A stretch of DNA of 64,000 nt. Origin: Bowmanella dokdonensis (GTDB lineage Bacteria > Pseudomonadota > Gammaproteobacteria > Enterobacterales > Alteromonadaceae). The stretch lies in contig NZ_JAFKCV010000007.1 of assembly GCF_017254865.1 (NCBI RefSeq), forward strand, positions 62,001 to 126,000, read 5' to 3'. Of the stretch, positions 46,708 to 55,821 are shown piece after piece (positions within the stretch are counted from its first letter, which is position 1; each line of letters begins with the position of its first letter). The notes under the pieces are model-generated. The model saw only the letters and a list, made by a program, of their open reading frames with translations. It was not told the origin of the DNA and searched no databases. Both the position numbers and the translations under genes were made by a program.

Positions 46708-48552
46708 ATGGAAGTCAACAGCTCCATACAGAACGGGCGCTTGAGCGCAGGTGCCCGTTTTTACGGAAATATCGCTAATCTCACCCGAACCCGCGCTGGC
46801 GAGCAGACATCCAGTGCGGTGACCGACAACCTCAGCCTGCCCAGGCCGTCGCAGAATGACGACGTCCGCTCTGCCCGACAGCAGCCCCAAAGCCTGTTAC
46901 CGCAAGGCCTGCCGAGAAATATACCCGGCGTCGCCGATCAAGGGCAAGACCAACAGTCTGGGACCCGTCAATTGCCAGATGAGCAACCCCCTACCTTGCA
47001 ACAGCGGCAACTGGACAGCATAGCCAGACAGGAAGCCGGGCAAGCTGAAAGACTGGCCGCTGCCCAGGCCAGTAATCAGACCAGAGTACGGACCGGTCCT
47101 GAGCAAAACCAGGCAGGCTCAGCCAATGGTCCGGCTTCGGTACAAATAGATGAGCAGCGCCTTGCCCGGTTGGAGAGAGAGCAGGCGCAGGCTCAGCAGA
47201 ACCGGACTCAGCCGCCGGCTCGTCAAGCACAACCTGAGCGACCGGTCACTACAGCCGGTGAGCCAAATCCACCCGCAGGTGGCGCGGCCACCAGGGGACT
47301 GGAGGCGGATCGACCTGCTTCCGGCAACCTGACCCCGAGTGGCCGGAACGAGCCAGAACAAAGCAGCCTTCGGCAACCCGTGACGCCCGCTCAGCGGGAG
47401 GCGTTGCTTGAGGCCGAGCGACTGCAGCAGCAAACCCGTCGCCAGTCCCCCGCAGAGCGGCAACGGGAGAATATACGCCTGGTGCAACGGGAATTTGAGC
47501 AGAGCAGAACCCCGCAGCCCCCGGCGCCACGGCAGGACCAGCAACTCCAGCAGGCTGGACAGCGTGAACAGCGTCTTGATACCAGCGTGCAGGAAGTGCT
47601 GAACCAAGGGCAAACAAGGCCGCCACAACAGGCGAATGAACCACCTTCACCGCGCCGGAACGCCGGGACATCTGCAGATCCAGCAACAGGATCACCGGCC
47701 CGGGCTGACCAGCGACAGGCTGAAGCCACAGCACAAAACAGGAGCCAGGCCGCAGACCCCATTGAGCGGCAGGTAGCCCAGCGCGAGAGGCAACAGCAGC
47801 AACAGGCTGAACAAACAGAGCAGCAGGAACGTCGCCGCAATGAAAGGATAGCGGCAGCCACAGAGCAGCGTGAAGAACTGCAACAGCGTCAGGTGCAGCA
47901 GACCGAGCGGCGCGAAGACCAGCTCGAATCCAGAATCCGGGAGGAAGTCAGTGAGCGCGAAGCCAGGCAGCAGCGGCTGACCGATAGGGTGGAGCGGCAG
48001 GAAGACTTACAGGCTGAACGCCGGATAGCGCAGCGGGAAGAAATTGAAGCACAAAACCAGCAACAGGCCACAGCCAGTGTCCAGAGACGGGAGGCCCGTC
48101 AGGAGGACAGGCAGCAACAAGCCACAGCGGACCCGGCTCCGGCCCCTCAAGACGCTCCTGTCGAACAGGCCGAGATTACTGACAATGCCACCGATACAGA
48201 TGAACCGAGCGGCCCTCCCATTCCTTCTGACAATCCTGTTTCGCCTTTGCTGCGCCAGGCTCTTGCCCAGGCTGAAAGAGAGGAACAACTGGTTCGGGAG
48301 CAGTCTGTGGCTGAAGCTCTCCAACAACAACGTGCCTTGGAACGGCAGCAGGAATTGAGACTGATCGCTGAAAGCTTGTTACAACAGGACTTGCTGGAAC
48401 AACCTCAACCCCAGCAACAGGTGCCCCTGGTGGAGAGATTGGAGGCCATCCGGGAGACCCTGCAACAGGAAGTGGATCAGACCGCACGCACCATGCAAAA
48501 CACCCAGCCCGCCTCGGCCAGACTGGGAAATTTCATCGACCAGTTGACCTGA
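46708..48552 (+). CDS. Gln/Arg/Glu-rich coiled-coil protein of unknown function
   Basis: 614 residues. A strong AGGAGG lies six bases before the ATG. The N-terminus (MEVNSSIQNGRLSAGARFYG) is ordinary; then a proline- and glutamine-rich low-complexity stretch runs to about residue 340, and from about 350 to 480 the sequence is dominated by Gln, Arg, Glu and Ala with heptad-like runs (REARQQRLTDRVERQEDLQ). The last residues NTQPASARLGNFIDQLT are again ordinary and may be a conserved tag. No signal peptide, membrane segment or enzyme motif is seen. It is transcribed alone and followed by a hairpin. I cannot assign a family; scaffold, adhesin-secretion or flagellar roles are all unsupported guesses. 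Confidence 0.8.
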   Translation: MEVNSSIQNGRLSAGARFYGNIANLTRTRAGEQTSSAVTDNLSLPRPSQNDDVRSARQQPQSLLPQGLPRNIPGVADQGQDQQSGTRQLPDEQPPTLQQRQLDSIARQEAGQAERLAAAQASNQTRVRTGPEQNQAGSANGPASVQIDEQRLARLEREQAQAQQNRTQPPARQAQPERPVTTAGEPNPPAGGAATRGLEADRPASGNLTPSGRNEPEQSSLRQPVTPAQREALLEAERLQQQTRRQSPAERQRENIRLVQREFEQSRTPQPPAPRQDQQLQQAGQREQRLDTSVQEVLNQGQTRPPQQANEPPSPRRNAGTSADPATGSPARADQRQAEATAQNRSQAADPIERQVAQRERQQQQQAEQTEQQERRRNERIAAATEQREELQQRQVQQTERREDQLESRIREEVSEREARQQRLTDRVERQEDLQAERRIAQREEIEAQNQQQATASVQRREARQEDRQQQATADPAPAPQDAPVEQAEITDNATDTDEPSGPPIPSDNPVSPLLRQALAQAEREEQLVREQSVAEALQQQRALERQQELRLIAESLLQQDLLEQPQPQQQVPLVERLEAIRETLQQEVDQTARTMQNTQPASARLGNFIDQLT

Positions 48553-48573
48553 CATAAGCTCACCTAAGGCTAC

Positions 48574-48604
48574 CCGGTCCCGCATCTTTGATGCGACGGA
48601 CCGG
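48574..48604 (+). terminator. Hairpin after the Gln/Arg-rich gene
   Basis: CCGGTCC-CGCATC (48574-48586) pairs with GATGCG-(AC)-GGACCGG (48590-48604) around a TTT loop, 13 paired bases with a two-base bulge. A weak T run follows about 15 bases later, so it is a possible terminator lying 22 bases past the stop. Confidence 0.5.
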
Positions 48605-48674
48605 TGGCTCCTCATCCCCTTTTCAGGCAGAAAGTGCCATTCTCCTGTTGCGCTAAGTAAAATTTCCACTAAAA

Positions 48675-48687
48675 TGACGATTCGTCA
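48675..48687. promoter_or_regulatory. Probable TetR operator, distal site
   Basis: Perfect palindrome TGACGATTCGTCA around a central T, first of two identical copies directly upstream of the TetR gene. The arrangement is typical of autoregulated TetR-RND operons. Confidence 0.75.
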
Positions 48688-48690
48688 ACA

Positions 48691-48703
48691 TGACGATTCG
48701 TCA
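48691..48703. promoter_or_regulatory. Probable TetR operator, proximal site
   Basis: Second identical copy of TGACGATTCGTCA, 16 bases centre to centre from the first and ending seven bases before the TetR start codon, so it would also block translation or early transcription. Confidence 0.75.
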
Positions 48704-48710
48704 TTAAATT

Positions 48711-49529
48711 ATGAATATCAGATTCGGATGCAAAAATTCAGGCCCGTCAGACGGTTGCCTGTTCAGGAAGATAAAGACCAAGCGCCAACTGGCCATTGCC
48801 GATCGTGAGCAGGAGCTGTTGTCCCTGGCTGAACGGCTTATGGCTGAAGAGGGTTTCAGCGGGCTGACCATGGACAAGCTGGTGGCAGCCTGTTCCTATT
48901 CAAAGGGCACGGTGTATAACCACTTTTCCAGCAAGGAAGATCTGCTTTGCGCCCTGTGCATCAAATGTATGGAGACGGAGCTGACCATGTTTTCCCAGGC
49001 GTTGACGTTTGAAGGCAACAGCCGCGAGAAGTTGCTGGCGGTCTGCTATGCGTACCGTTTACATGCTGTGCTCAATCCCACCTTGTTCTATTGTGTCCTG
49101 ACCGCCAAGACCCCTGCCGTATCCGAAAAAGCCAAGCCTGAGCGCCTCCAACGTCAGCAAGAGCTTGAACAACAACTGGCCGACATCTGTAACCACTTGT
49201 TTGAACATGCCATGGCGGCAGGAGATCTGCAAAGTCCGCCTGCGGTACCACTGAGTCAACTGAGTTTTGCTGCCTGGGCCATGGCATTTGGCTCCAACGC
49301 GCTGTTGCTGGCGGCCGGTACGACACAACTGCTCAAAGAGCTGCAGGCGGAAAATGCGTTACTGTTCAACATTAACCTGTTGCTGGACGGCATGGGCTGG
49401 CAGCCCCTGTCCAGAGACTGGGACTATAAGGCAAGCTGGCAGAAAATCGGCCAGGAGGTCTTTAAACAGGAATTATCAACCTTCAGGGAGCAGGGCATGG
49501 CCCCGGGTCAACGAGGAAAACACCCATGA
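48711..49529 (+). CDS. TetR-family transcriptional repressor
   Basis: 272 residues. The TetR helix-turn-helix is at about residues 40-80 (LMAEEGFSGLTMDKLVAACSYSKGTVYNHFSSKEDLLCAL) after an extended N-terminus; the C-terminal ligand domain is helical. It overlaps the RND gene by ATGA and sits right behind two TGACGATTCGTCA palindromes, so it most likely represses its own operon. No ribosome site precedes the ATG, because the operator abuts it. Confidence 0.93.
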   Translation: MNIRFGCKNSGPSDGCLFRKIKTKRQLAIADREQELLSLAERLMAEEGFSGLTMDKLVAACSYSKGTVYNHFSSKEDLLCALCIKCMETELTMFSQALTFEGNSREKLLAVCYAYRLHAVLNPTLFYCVLTAKTPAVSEKAKPERLQRQQELEQQLADICNHLFEHAMAAGDLQSPPAVPLSQLSFAAWAMAFGSNALLLAAGTTQLLKELQAENALLFNINLLLDGMGWQPLSRDWDYKASWQKIGQEVFKQELSTFREQGMAPGQRGKHP

Positions 49530-51856
49530 AAACCATCTGGCTTAACACCATACTGAATCGGCCCTGGCTGACGATGCTGACCGTCATGCTGGTGATCCTG
49601 GCGTCAGCCTTTGGCGCCAAGAATCTGTATTTCCGGGGCGACTACAAAATCTTCTTTGCTCAGGACAATCCGCAATTACAGGCCTACGAGAAAATGCAGA
49701 CGGTGTTTTCCAAGAATGAAAATGCCAGCATTATCATTGCCCCCGAGTCCGGGCAAGTATTCAATCCCCAGACCCTGCAACTCATCAGTGAAATGACCGA
49801 AGCCGCCTGGCAGACCCCTTACTCCACCCGGGTGGACTCCATCGCCAATTTTCAGCATACCCGGGCCGAGGGGGATGATCTGATTGTCGAGGATCTGCTG
49901 TTCGATGTGCAGAATATGACGGCAGAGGAAATTGAACAGGCCAGAGAAGTGGCCGTGACGGAGCCCAATCTGGTGGGGCGGATGATCTCGCCCCAGGCTC
50001 ATGTGGCCATGATCAATATCACGGTGCAGATGCCGGAAGAGGACAAGACCAATAAGGTGATGGAAACGGCAGACTATGTGCAGCAGCTGAGTGCGCAGTT
50101 TGCCGAGCGTTATCCGGGCCATGATTTCTACCATACCGGCGTGGTCTTTATGAACAACAGCTTCGCCAGCGAGGCTAAGCACGATGCCGAAACCCTGGTC
50201 CCGATAATGTTTCTGGTGATCATTCTGGTGATGTGGGGCCTGCTCAGGAGTTTTACTGCCACCCTGGCGACTTTGCTGGTGATAGTGACCGCCATCGCGG
50301 CCACCATGGGCATTTCAGGCTGGCTGGGCATCTTTCTGTCCACGGCGACGGTTAATGTGCCGACTCTGGTCATGACCCTGGCGGTGGCAGACTGCATCCA
50401 TGTGATCTCGTCCATGTTTTACGGTCTGCGTGAAGGGCGAAGCAAGTCCGAGGCGCTGCACTATGCCATGCGCATCAACCTGATGCCTATTTTCATCACC
50501 AGCGCCACCACGGCCATAGGTTTTCTGACTCTGAACTTCTCCGATGTGCCTATCCTGAACGACCTGGGTAATCTGACGGCTATCGGTGTAATGCTTGCGT
50601 TCGCGCTGTCGGTGACCCTGCTGCCGGCACTTCTGCTGGTGTTGCCGATGCGGGTGGCCAGTCGCCAGCAGATGAAAAACGGCAGTATGGAAAAGCTTGG
50701 TGACTGGGTTATCCGCCATCACAAGCGCCTGCTGCCGATCAGTTTGGTGTTGGTCGTCATCTCTGTGGCCGCAATCTTCAACAACGAAGTCAACGACATC
50801 GCCACCGACTATTTCGACAAAACCACTGCATTCAGGCAATCCACCGAGTTCCAGGAAGCCAATCTAAGCGGCATGTCCACTATGGACTTTGCCCTTTATC
50901 TGGACGAGCCCACCGCCCTTAACAAGCCACAGAATCTGCAGTTGATTGCAGACTTCAGCACCTGGTTAAGGGAGCAGCCGGAAGTGGACCATGTGGCCAG
51001 CATCTCGGATACCTTCAAGCGGTTGAACAAAAATATGCACGGCGACAACCCTGAATACTACCGGCTACCGCAGGAGCGGGAACTGGCAGCCCAGTATTTG
51101 TTGCTGTATGAAATGTCGCTGCCCTTCGGCCTGGATCTGAACAACCAGATCAATCTGGATAAATCGGCCACCCGGATCAATGTGACCCTGGAAAACCTGG
51201 GCAGCAAACAGATCACAGCCTTTGAGCAGCGTGCACTGGATTGGATCGCCAGCCAGGGCAGACCCGAGGTAGCGGTTGAAGCGGCCAGCCCGTCCTTAAT
51301 GTTTGGTCACATAGGCGAACGCAATATGTCCAGTATGATCGAAGGTACCCTCATCGCCCTGGTGCTGATCTCCGGACTGCTGGTTTTCGCCCTGCGCTCC
51401 TGGCGGATGGGGATGATCAGCCTGCTGCCCAACCTGCTGCCGGCCGCCATAGGTTTTGGCATCTGGGGACTTTACTCCGGGCAGATTAACATGGGGCTAT
51501 CGGTGGTGCTGAGTATGGCGCTGGGTATCATAGTGGATGATACGGTACATTTTCTGAGCAAATACCGCCTGGCCAGAGGAGAAGGCAAGGACGCGGAACA
51601 AGCCGTGCGCTACGCTTTTTCCAGTGTGGGGCGGGCCCTGTGGATCACGACCCTGGTGCTGGTGACCGGATTCTCGGTACTGGCCATGTCGACTTTTGCT
51701 CTCAATGCGGACATGGGCCTGCTGACCGGCATCATTATTCTGGTGGCGCTGGCAGTGGACTTCCTGTTCCTGCCGCCTTTCCTGATGGTTTTTGATAAAA
51801 AGAGTACTAAAGAGGATAAAGCAGATGAAACGGACAAGAGCTTACAAGGGGCTTAA
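49526..51856 (+). CDS. RND/MMPL-superfamily transporter
   Basis: 776 residues with the 1 + 5 + 1 + 5 helix arrangement of RND proteins and two large periplasmic loops. Conserved charged residues in the membrane are visible (LAVADCIHVISSMFYG and ALGIIVDDTVHFLSKYRLARGEG). It lies between a TetR gene and genes for a LolA-like protein and an outer-membrane barrel, a layout often associated with export of lipids or other hydrophobic molecules. The substrate is unknown. Confidence 0.9.
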   Translation: MKTIWLNTILNRPWLTMLTVMLVILASAFGAKNLYFRGDYKIFFAQDNPQLQAYEKMQTVFSKNENASIIIAPESGQVFNPQTLQLISEMTEAAWQTPYSTRVDSIANFQHTRAEGDDLIVEDLLFDVQNMTAEEIEQAREVAVTEPNLVGRMISPQAHVAMINITVQMPEEDKTNKVMETADYVQQLSAQFAERYPGHDFYHTGVVFMNNSFASEAKHDAETLVPIMFLVIILVMWGLLRSFTATLATLLVIVTAIAATMGISGWLGIFLSTATVNVPTLVMTLAVADCIHVISSMFYGLREGRSKSEALHYAMRINLMPIFITSATTAIGFLTLNFSDVPILNDLGNLTAIGVMLAFALSVTLLPALLLVLPMRVASRQQMKNGSMEKLGDWVIRHHKRLLPISLVLVVISVAAIFNNEVNDIATDYFDKTTAFRQSTEFQEANLSGMSTMDFALYLDEPTALNKPQNLQLIADFSTWLREQPEVDHVASISDTFKRLNKNMHGDNPEYYRLPQERELAAQYLLLYEMSLPFGLDLNNQINLDKSATRINVTLENLGSKQITAFEQRALDWIASQGRPEVAVEAASPSLMFGHIGERNMSSMIEGTLIALVLISGLLVFALRSWRMGMISLLPNLLPAAIGFGIWGLYSGQINMGLSVVLSMALGIIVDDTVHFLSKYRLARGEGKDAEQAVRYAFSSVGRALWITTLVLVTGFSVLAMSTFALNADMGLLTGIIILVALAVDFLFLPPFLMVFDKKSTKEDKADETDKSLQGA

Positions 51857-52628
51857 TGCCCTGGTACTTCTGGTGCTGACCAGCCTGGTCATGCCCGCCC
51901 TGGCCCAGACTGCAGAAGAAAAGGGTCTGCAAATCGCCCAGGAGCGTAAATCCCGGGACGAAGGCTGGGGTGACTCCCAGGCCGAGGCCAGCATGATCCT
52001 GCGTACTGCAGACAGACAGGAGATCGAACGTAAAATGCGTCTGCTAAGTCTGGAAATGGAAAACGACGGTGACAAGGGCCTGACCATTTTCGACCAGCCG
52101 GCCGACGTCAAAGGGACGGCCTTCCTAAATTATTCCCATGCCATCGAGCCGGATGAGCAGTGGATGTACCTGCCGGCCCTTAAACGGGTCAAACGTATTG
52201 CCTCGCGCAGCAAATCCGGCCCCTTCATGGGCAGCGAGTTTGCCTTCGAGGATCTGAGCTCCTTCGAAGTGGAGAAGTATCAGTATCGGTATCTGCGTGA
52301 TGAGAAGCTCAGCGGCATGGATACCTTTGTGGTGGAGCAGACTCCGGCCTATGAGCACTCGGGTTATACCAAGCTGCTGGTGTGGATAGACAAGCAGCAC
52401 TACCGGGCTCACAAGATTGAATTTTACGACCGCAAGGACAGTTTGCTGAAAACCCTGACCATGCACGACTACCAGCAGTATCTGGACAAGTACTGGCGGC
52501 CCATGAAGCTGTCCATGGTTAATCACCAGACAGGTAAGAGTACCGATTTGATTACGCACGCGTTAAGCTTCCGTACCGGACTTACCGAAGATGACTTTAG
52601 CCAGGCCAGTCTGAAACGCGCCAGGTAA
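51825..52628 (+). CDS. Outer-membrane lipoprotein-sorting (LolA-like) periplasmic protein
   Basis: 267 residues from the ATG following AGAGGATAAAGC, overlapping the RND gene by 32 bases. Signal peptide (MKRTRAYKGLNALVLLVLTSLVMPALAQ), then a beta-rich half-barrel as in LolA/LolB-type proteins (TAFLNYSHAIEPDEQWMYLPALKRVKRIASRSKSGPFMGSEFAFEDLSS). These carry lipids or lipoproteins across the periplasm. Third gene of the TetR-RND-LolA-barrel operon. Confidence 0.85.
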   Translation: MKRTRAYKGLNALVLLVLTSLVMPALAQTAEEKGLQIAQERKSRDEGWGDSQAEASMILRTADRQEIERKMRLLSLEMENDGDKGLTIFDQPADVKGTAFLNYSHAIEPDEQWMYLPALKRVKRIASRSKSGPFMGSEFAFEDLSSFEVEKYQYRYLRDEKLSGMDTFVVEQTPAYEHSGYTKLLVWIDKQHYRAHKIEFYDRKDSLLKTLTMHDYQQYLDKYWRPMKLSMVNHQTGKSTDLITHALSFRTGLTEDDFSQASLKRAR

Positions 52629-52638
52629 AGGAGGAACC

Positions 52639-53823
52639 TTGAGAAAGACGATTCTGGCCATGGGGATCCTGGCCAGCTTTGCCTCGGCGGCAGAGATACA
52701 GACCTATCTGAAGACAGCGCTGGAGCAACGCTTCTACTTTCAGGACGCAGCCTATGCCCAGCAGGAGAACAGTGATATTTCCCTGTTTGTGGAGCCTGAA
52801 ATTTATTACAGCTTTAATGAGGGGGCTGACAGCGTCAATTTTAAGCCCTTTTTCCGTTACGACAGCCGCGACGACGAGCGCACCCATGCGGATATCCGCG
52901 AACTGAACTGGCTGCACGTGGGCGATGAATGGGAACTCAAAGCCGGTATCAGCAAAGTCTTCTGGGGTCAGACCGAGTCACAGCATCTGGTGGATGTGAT
53001 CAACCAGACCGACTTTGTCGAGGCCATCGACGGTGAGGAAAAGCTCGGCCAGCCCATGGTGCAGTTATCCCTGCAAAAGGACTGGGGCACGGTGAGCCTG
53101 TTTGCCTTACCCTATTTTCGTGAGCGCACCTTTGCCGGCCTGGACGGGCGTTTTCGCGGCCCTCTGCGTATCGACACCGACAATCCCATCTACGAATCAC
53201 AGGACGAGCAACAGAATCTGGATTGGGCGCTGCGTTACATGCACTATTTCGGCGATGTGGAAATAGGCTTGTCTTACTTCGACGGCACCAACCGGGAGCC
53301 GGGCTTTGTGCCCGATATGGACGGCACTGAACCTGTGCTCAGGCCCTATTACGGCCAGATGCAACAGACCGGCCTGGATATGCTGGCCGTGGTCGGCGCC
53401 ACATTGTACAAGCTGGAAGCCATTCACCGGGAAACTGACCGTGAGGAATTTTATGCCCTGACTGCGGGTTTTGAGTATACCAGTATCGGAGTGCTCAACT
53501 CAGTGTATGACATTGGCTGGCTGATGGAATACCAGTATGACGAAAGGGACGAACAGGCCACCAGCCTGGGCCAGAACGACCTGATGGTCGGCAGCCGTAT
53601 CGTGTTTAACGATATCGACGGTACCGAGGTGCTCATCGCCTTTATCCAGGATTTGGACAACAGCAGCAGCCGCTCCGGCTATATCGAAGCCTCCAGCCGC
53701 ATCAACAACAACTGGAAATGGCGGGTGGACGGTTGGTTCTTCAGCTCCGACCAGCCCACCGAACCCACCTATCTGCTGCGACGTGACGACTACGTGCAGC
53801 TCAGCCTGGAATATTATTTTTAG
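52639..53823 (+). CDS. Outer-membrane beta-barrel protein of the RND operon
   Basis: 394 residues starting at TTG with an AAAGGAGG six bases upstream. Short signal (MRKTILAMGILASFASA), then alternating hydrophobic strands ending in YVQLSLEYYF, with the terminal phenylalanine that marks outer-membrane barrels. The chain resembles DUF1302/alginate-export-type porins in layout, but this was not testable. It is the last gene of the operon and probably provides the outer-membrane end of the lipid-export path. Confidence 0.8.
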   Translation: MRKTILAMGILASFASAAEIQTYLKTALEQRFYFQDAAYAQQENSDISLFVEPEIYYSFNEGADSVNFKPFFRYDSRDDERTHADIRELNWLHVGDEWELKAGISKVFWGQTESQHLVDVINQTDFVEAIDGEEKLGQPMVQLSLQKDWGTVSLFALPYFRERTFAGLDGRFRGPLRIDTDNPIYESQDEQQNLDWALRYMHYFGDVEIGLSYFDGTNREPGFVPDMDGTEPVLRPYYGQMQQTGLDMLAVVGATLYKLEAIHRETDREEFYALTAGFEYTSIGVLNSVYDIGWLMEYQYDERDEQATSLGQNDLMVGSRIVFNDIDGTEVLIAFIQDLDNSSSRSGYIEASSRINNNWKWRVDGWFFSSDQPTEPTYLLRRDDYVQLSLEYYF

Positions 53824-53900
53824 TGACAGGTGACAGGTGACAGGTGACAGGTGACAGGTGACACTGATTACTCGTCACTCGTCACTCGTCACTCGTCACT
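53824..53900. repeat. Two adjacent tandem heptamer arrays between convergent genes
   Basis: Five full copies of TGACAGG plus a partial (53824-53864), then after TGATTA four copies of CTCGTCA plus CT (53871-53900). GTGAC of the first array pairs with GTCAC of the second, so the whole can fold into a long hairpin with two-base mismatches each seven bases. It sits just past the barrel stop and just before the stop of the opposing gene, consistent with a two-way terminator. Confidence 0.85.
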
Positions 53901-53902
53901 GG

Positions 53903-55702
53903 CTACTTCCCGACCTCTGATACGCTGATTTCAAAATAAGATGCAGGGAAGTAAACCCCTGCTTCCCGCCGTTTCCACCAGCGTCCGGAGTCTGCTTTTT
54001 CCGCAAAATCGGTAAATTCATAAATAAACAGACGGGCGCGGACAAACTGTGGTCGCCGTTCGGCAAAGGGGTTGTGCTTGAATAAGCCCAGTGCGTCCTG
54101 ATTATTAAACAGCAGACTGATCATCAGGGTACGGAACCAGGCAGGGGGCGGCTGGCCTTCCAGCGCGGCAAACCAGAGCTGCCAGTCCAGTCTGGGTTGA
54201 TGGGGCAGGATCCAGTCCGGGGGAGAGGCCGGGTCGCCAGGCTTGGCGGGCAGGGGGTAAGGCCGCCATTCCCGGCCGTCATGGGACCCTTCAATGATGA
54301 TTTCAATTCTTTGCCTGGTCACAACGGCAAACAAGCCATAGGCATTGACCACCCGCCAGGGCGCTGCCAAATCCTGCAGGGAATAGACCCAGGTAGGGGG
54401 CTGCCGGCTGATGCTGCTCCAGCATTGGAGCAATCCCAATATCAGCAGCAGGCAGCTGAACACGGCCAGTCCCTGTCGGCGCCAACGTCGTGCGGACAGG
54501 CGTTCATGGCCGATAAACGACGGCATCCACCAGCGCAGGGCCCGATCGTCAAACAGGAACAGGCACAGCACCAGCGACAGCAGGTTGAAGAAGTTGTAGT
54601 TACCGGTAGCCAGGATTGCCGCCTGGAACAGCATAAACAACACGGCGGCGGCCTTTCTTGGCTTGCGCGGCAGGAAGAACAGCCAGGGCAGGAGGAGTTC
54701 CAGGCTCAGTACCATCAGCGTCATGGCCTGCAAACACCAGTCAGGCAACTGGTGGGCATACCAGGCAAAGCTGGTGGGCAGCGGTTGGGTCTGGAAATAA
54801 AACTCCAGGGCAGTCAGTCCGCCCCAGGCAGGGTCGCCACTTTGCAGTTTGGCCAGACCGGAGAAGAAGACAAAGCGAAACAGTAAAAAGCGATACAACC
54901 AGACAACCGGCAGATTGCCCTTGCCGAGGAAAATGGCCAGAAAGCCGGCTTCGAGTAGCAGCAGGTCCCACTGGTAGAGCATAAAATCCTGTCCGGCATG
55001 CACCAGTGACAGGTAAGCCAGGTACAGCAGTATCAGACTGAGCCGGGCCAGACAGTTGAACAGCAGCAACAGGCTGACCAGCATACCCCCCAGGCATAGC
55101 CAGCGGATGGTGCTATCCGAGGCGTCCCACCAGAACAGCATGGGCAATCGCCAGTATGCCGAGCCGCCCAGTTGCTGGCGGACCTGGTCCATAAACTCCG
55201 TTAGCGGTAACAGTCCGTTGCTGCCAATCAGTCCCTGGCTCTGGCTGAAAAAGGACAAAAATGCACAAAAATACACCAGGGCCAGTAAACGCAGGAACAG
55301 CCAACTGACCTTCTGGTACTGATCCCGGTGCAGGCTTTCCCCCCACAGGAGTTTCTGCCCGGTATAGGCCGCCCCTCTGTGCCTGGCAACCCAGTCGTAA
55401 ATCCCCTCGCTGAGGGGGGCAAAGCCCGGGATGTTGTTGTACAGCCACCACCAACCACCTTTGCCGGGAATGCGCTTTTGTACCTGAAAGGCCGCTGCCG
55501 CGCCCTGATAGCGCTGACCCTGTTCGTCGAAGAATTGGATATGATTGCGAAACTGCGCTTCGTTCAGTTCAGGAAAGTCGCAGGCCACCTCCTGATATGG
55601 CCGGAAACGGATCAGATCACCGGTTTCATGGGCCCAGTACCGCACCCAACTGCGGCAGAAGCGGCAATCGCCATCATAAACGAGCAAAGATTGTTGTTTC
55701 AT
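53903..55702 (-). CDS. DCC thiol-disulfide domain fused to lipase-maturation-factor-like membrane protein
   Basis: 599 residues. The N-terminal DUF393 (DCC) domain has LLVYDGDCRFCRSWVRYW with the CxxC pair; this fold is thioredoxin-like. From about residue 130 the rest is a polytopic membrane protein of the lipase maturation factor 1 (LMF1)/HTTM family, with YGLFAVVTRQRIEIIIEGSHDGREW and PHQPRLDWQLWFAALEG near the C-terminus, blocks conserved in LMF1. In animals LMF1 helps lipases fold in the ER; in bacteria the role is unclear, but redox assistance to exported proteins is plausible. Transcribed alone. Confidence 0.88.
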   Translation of the reverse strand: MKQQSLLVYDGDCRFCRSWVRYWAHETGDLIRFRPYQEVACDFPELNEAQFRNHIQFFDEQGQRYQGAAAAFQVQKRIPGKGGWWWLYNNIPGFAPLSEGIYDWVARHRGAAYTGQKLLWGESLHRDQYQKVSWLFLRLLALVYFCAFLSFFSQSQGLIGSNGLLPLTEFMDQVRQQLGGSAYWRLPMLFWWDASDSTIRWLCLGGMLVSLLLLFNCLARLSLILLYLAYLSLVHAGQDFMLYQWDLLLLEAGFLAIFLGKGNLPVVWLYRFLLFRFVFFSGLAKLQSGDPAWGGLTALEFYFQTQPLPTSFAWYAHQLPDWCLQAMTLMVLSLELLLPWLFFLPRKPRKAAAVLFMLFQAAILATGNYNFFNLLSLVLCLFLFDDRALRWWMPSFIGHERLSARRWRRQGLAVFSCLLLILGLLQCWSSISRQPPTWVYSLQDLAAPWRVVNAYGLFAVVTRQRIEIIIEGSHDGREWRPYPLPAKPGDPASPPDWILPHQPRLDWQLWFAALEGQPPPAWFRTLMISLLFNNQDALGLFKHNPFAERRPQFVRARLFIYEFTDFAEKADSGRWWKRREAGVYFPASYFEISVSEVGK

Positions 55703-55821
55703 AACCACACTATAGCCAAGCTTTTGAAAGCAGGGCTAATTTGCCATAAAGTCCAGACTCGCAAGCAGTCCCTGCCGGCCTGTGGCAAAATAGGCGGCTG
55801 ATATCAACAGGACAGGAAATC

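Noticed and set aside
53824-53900. CRISPR array
   Set aside because: The repeats are seven bases with no spacers and no cas genes nearby.
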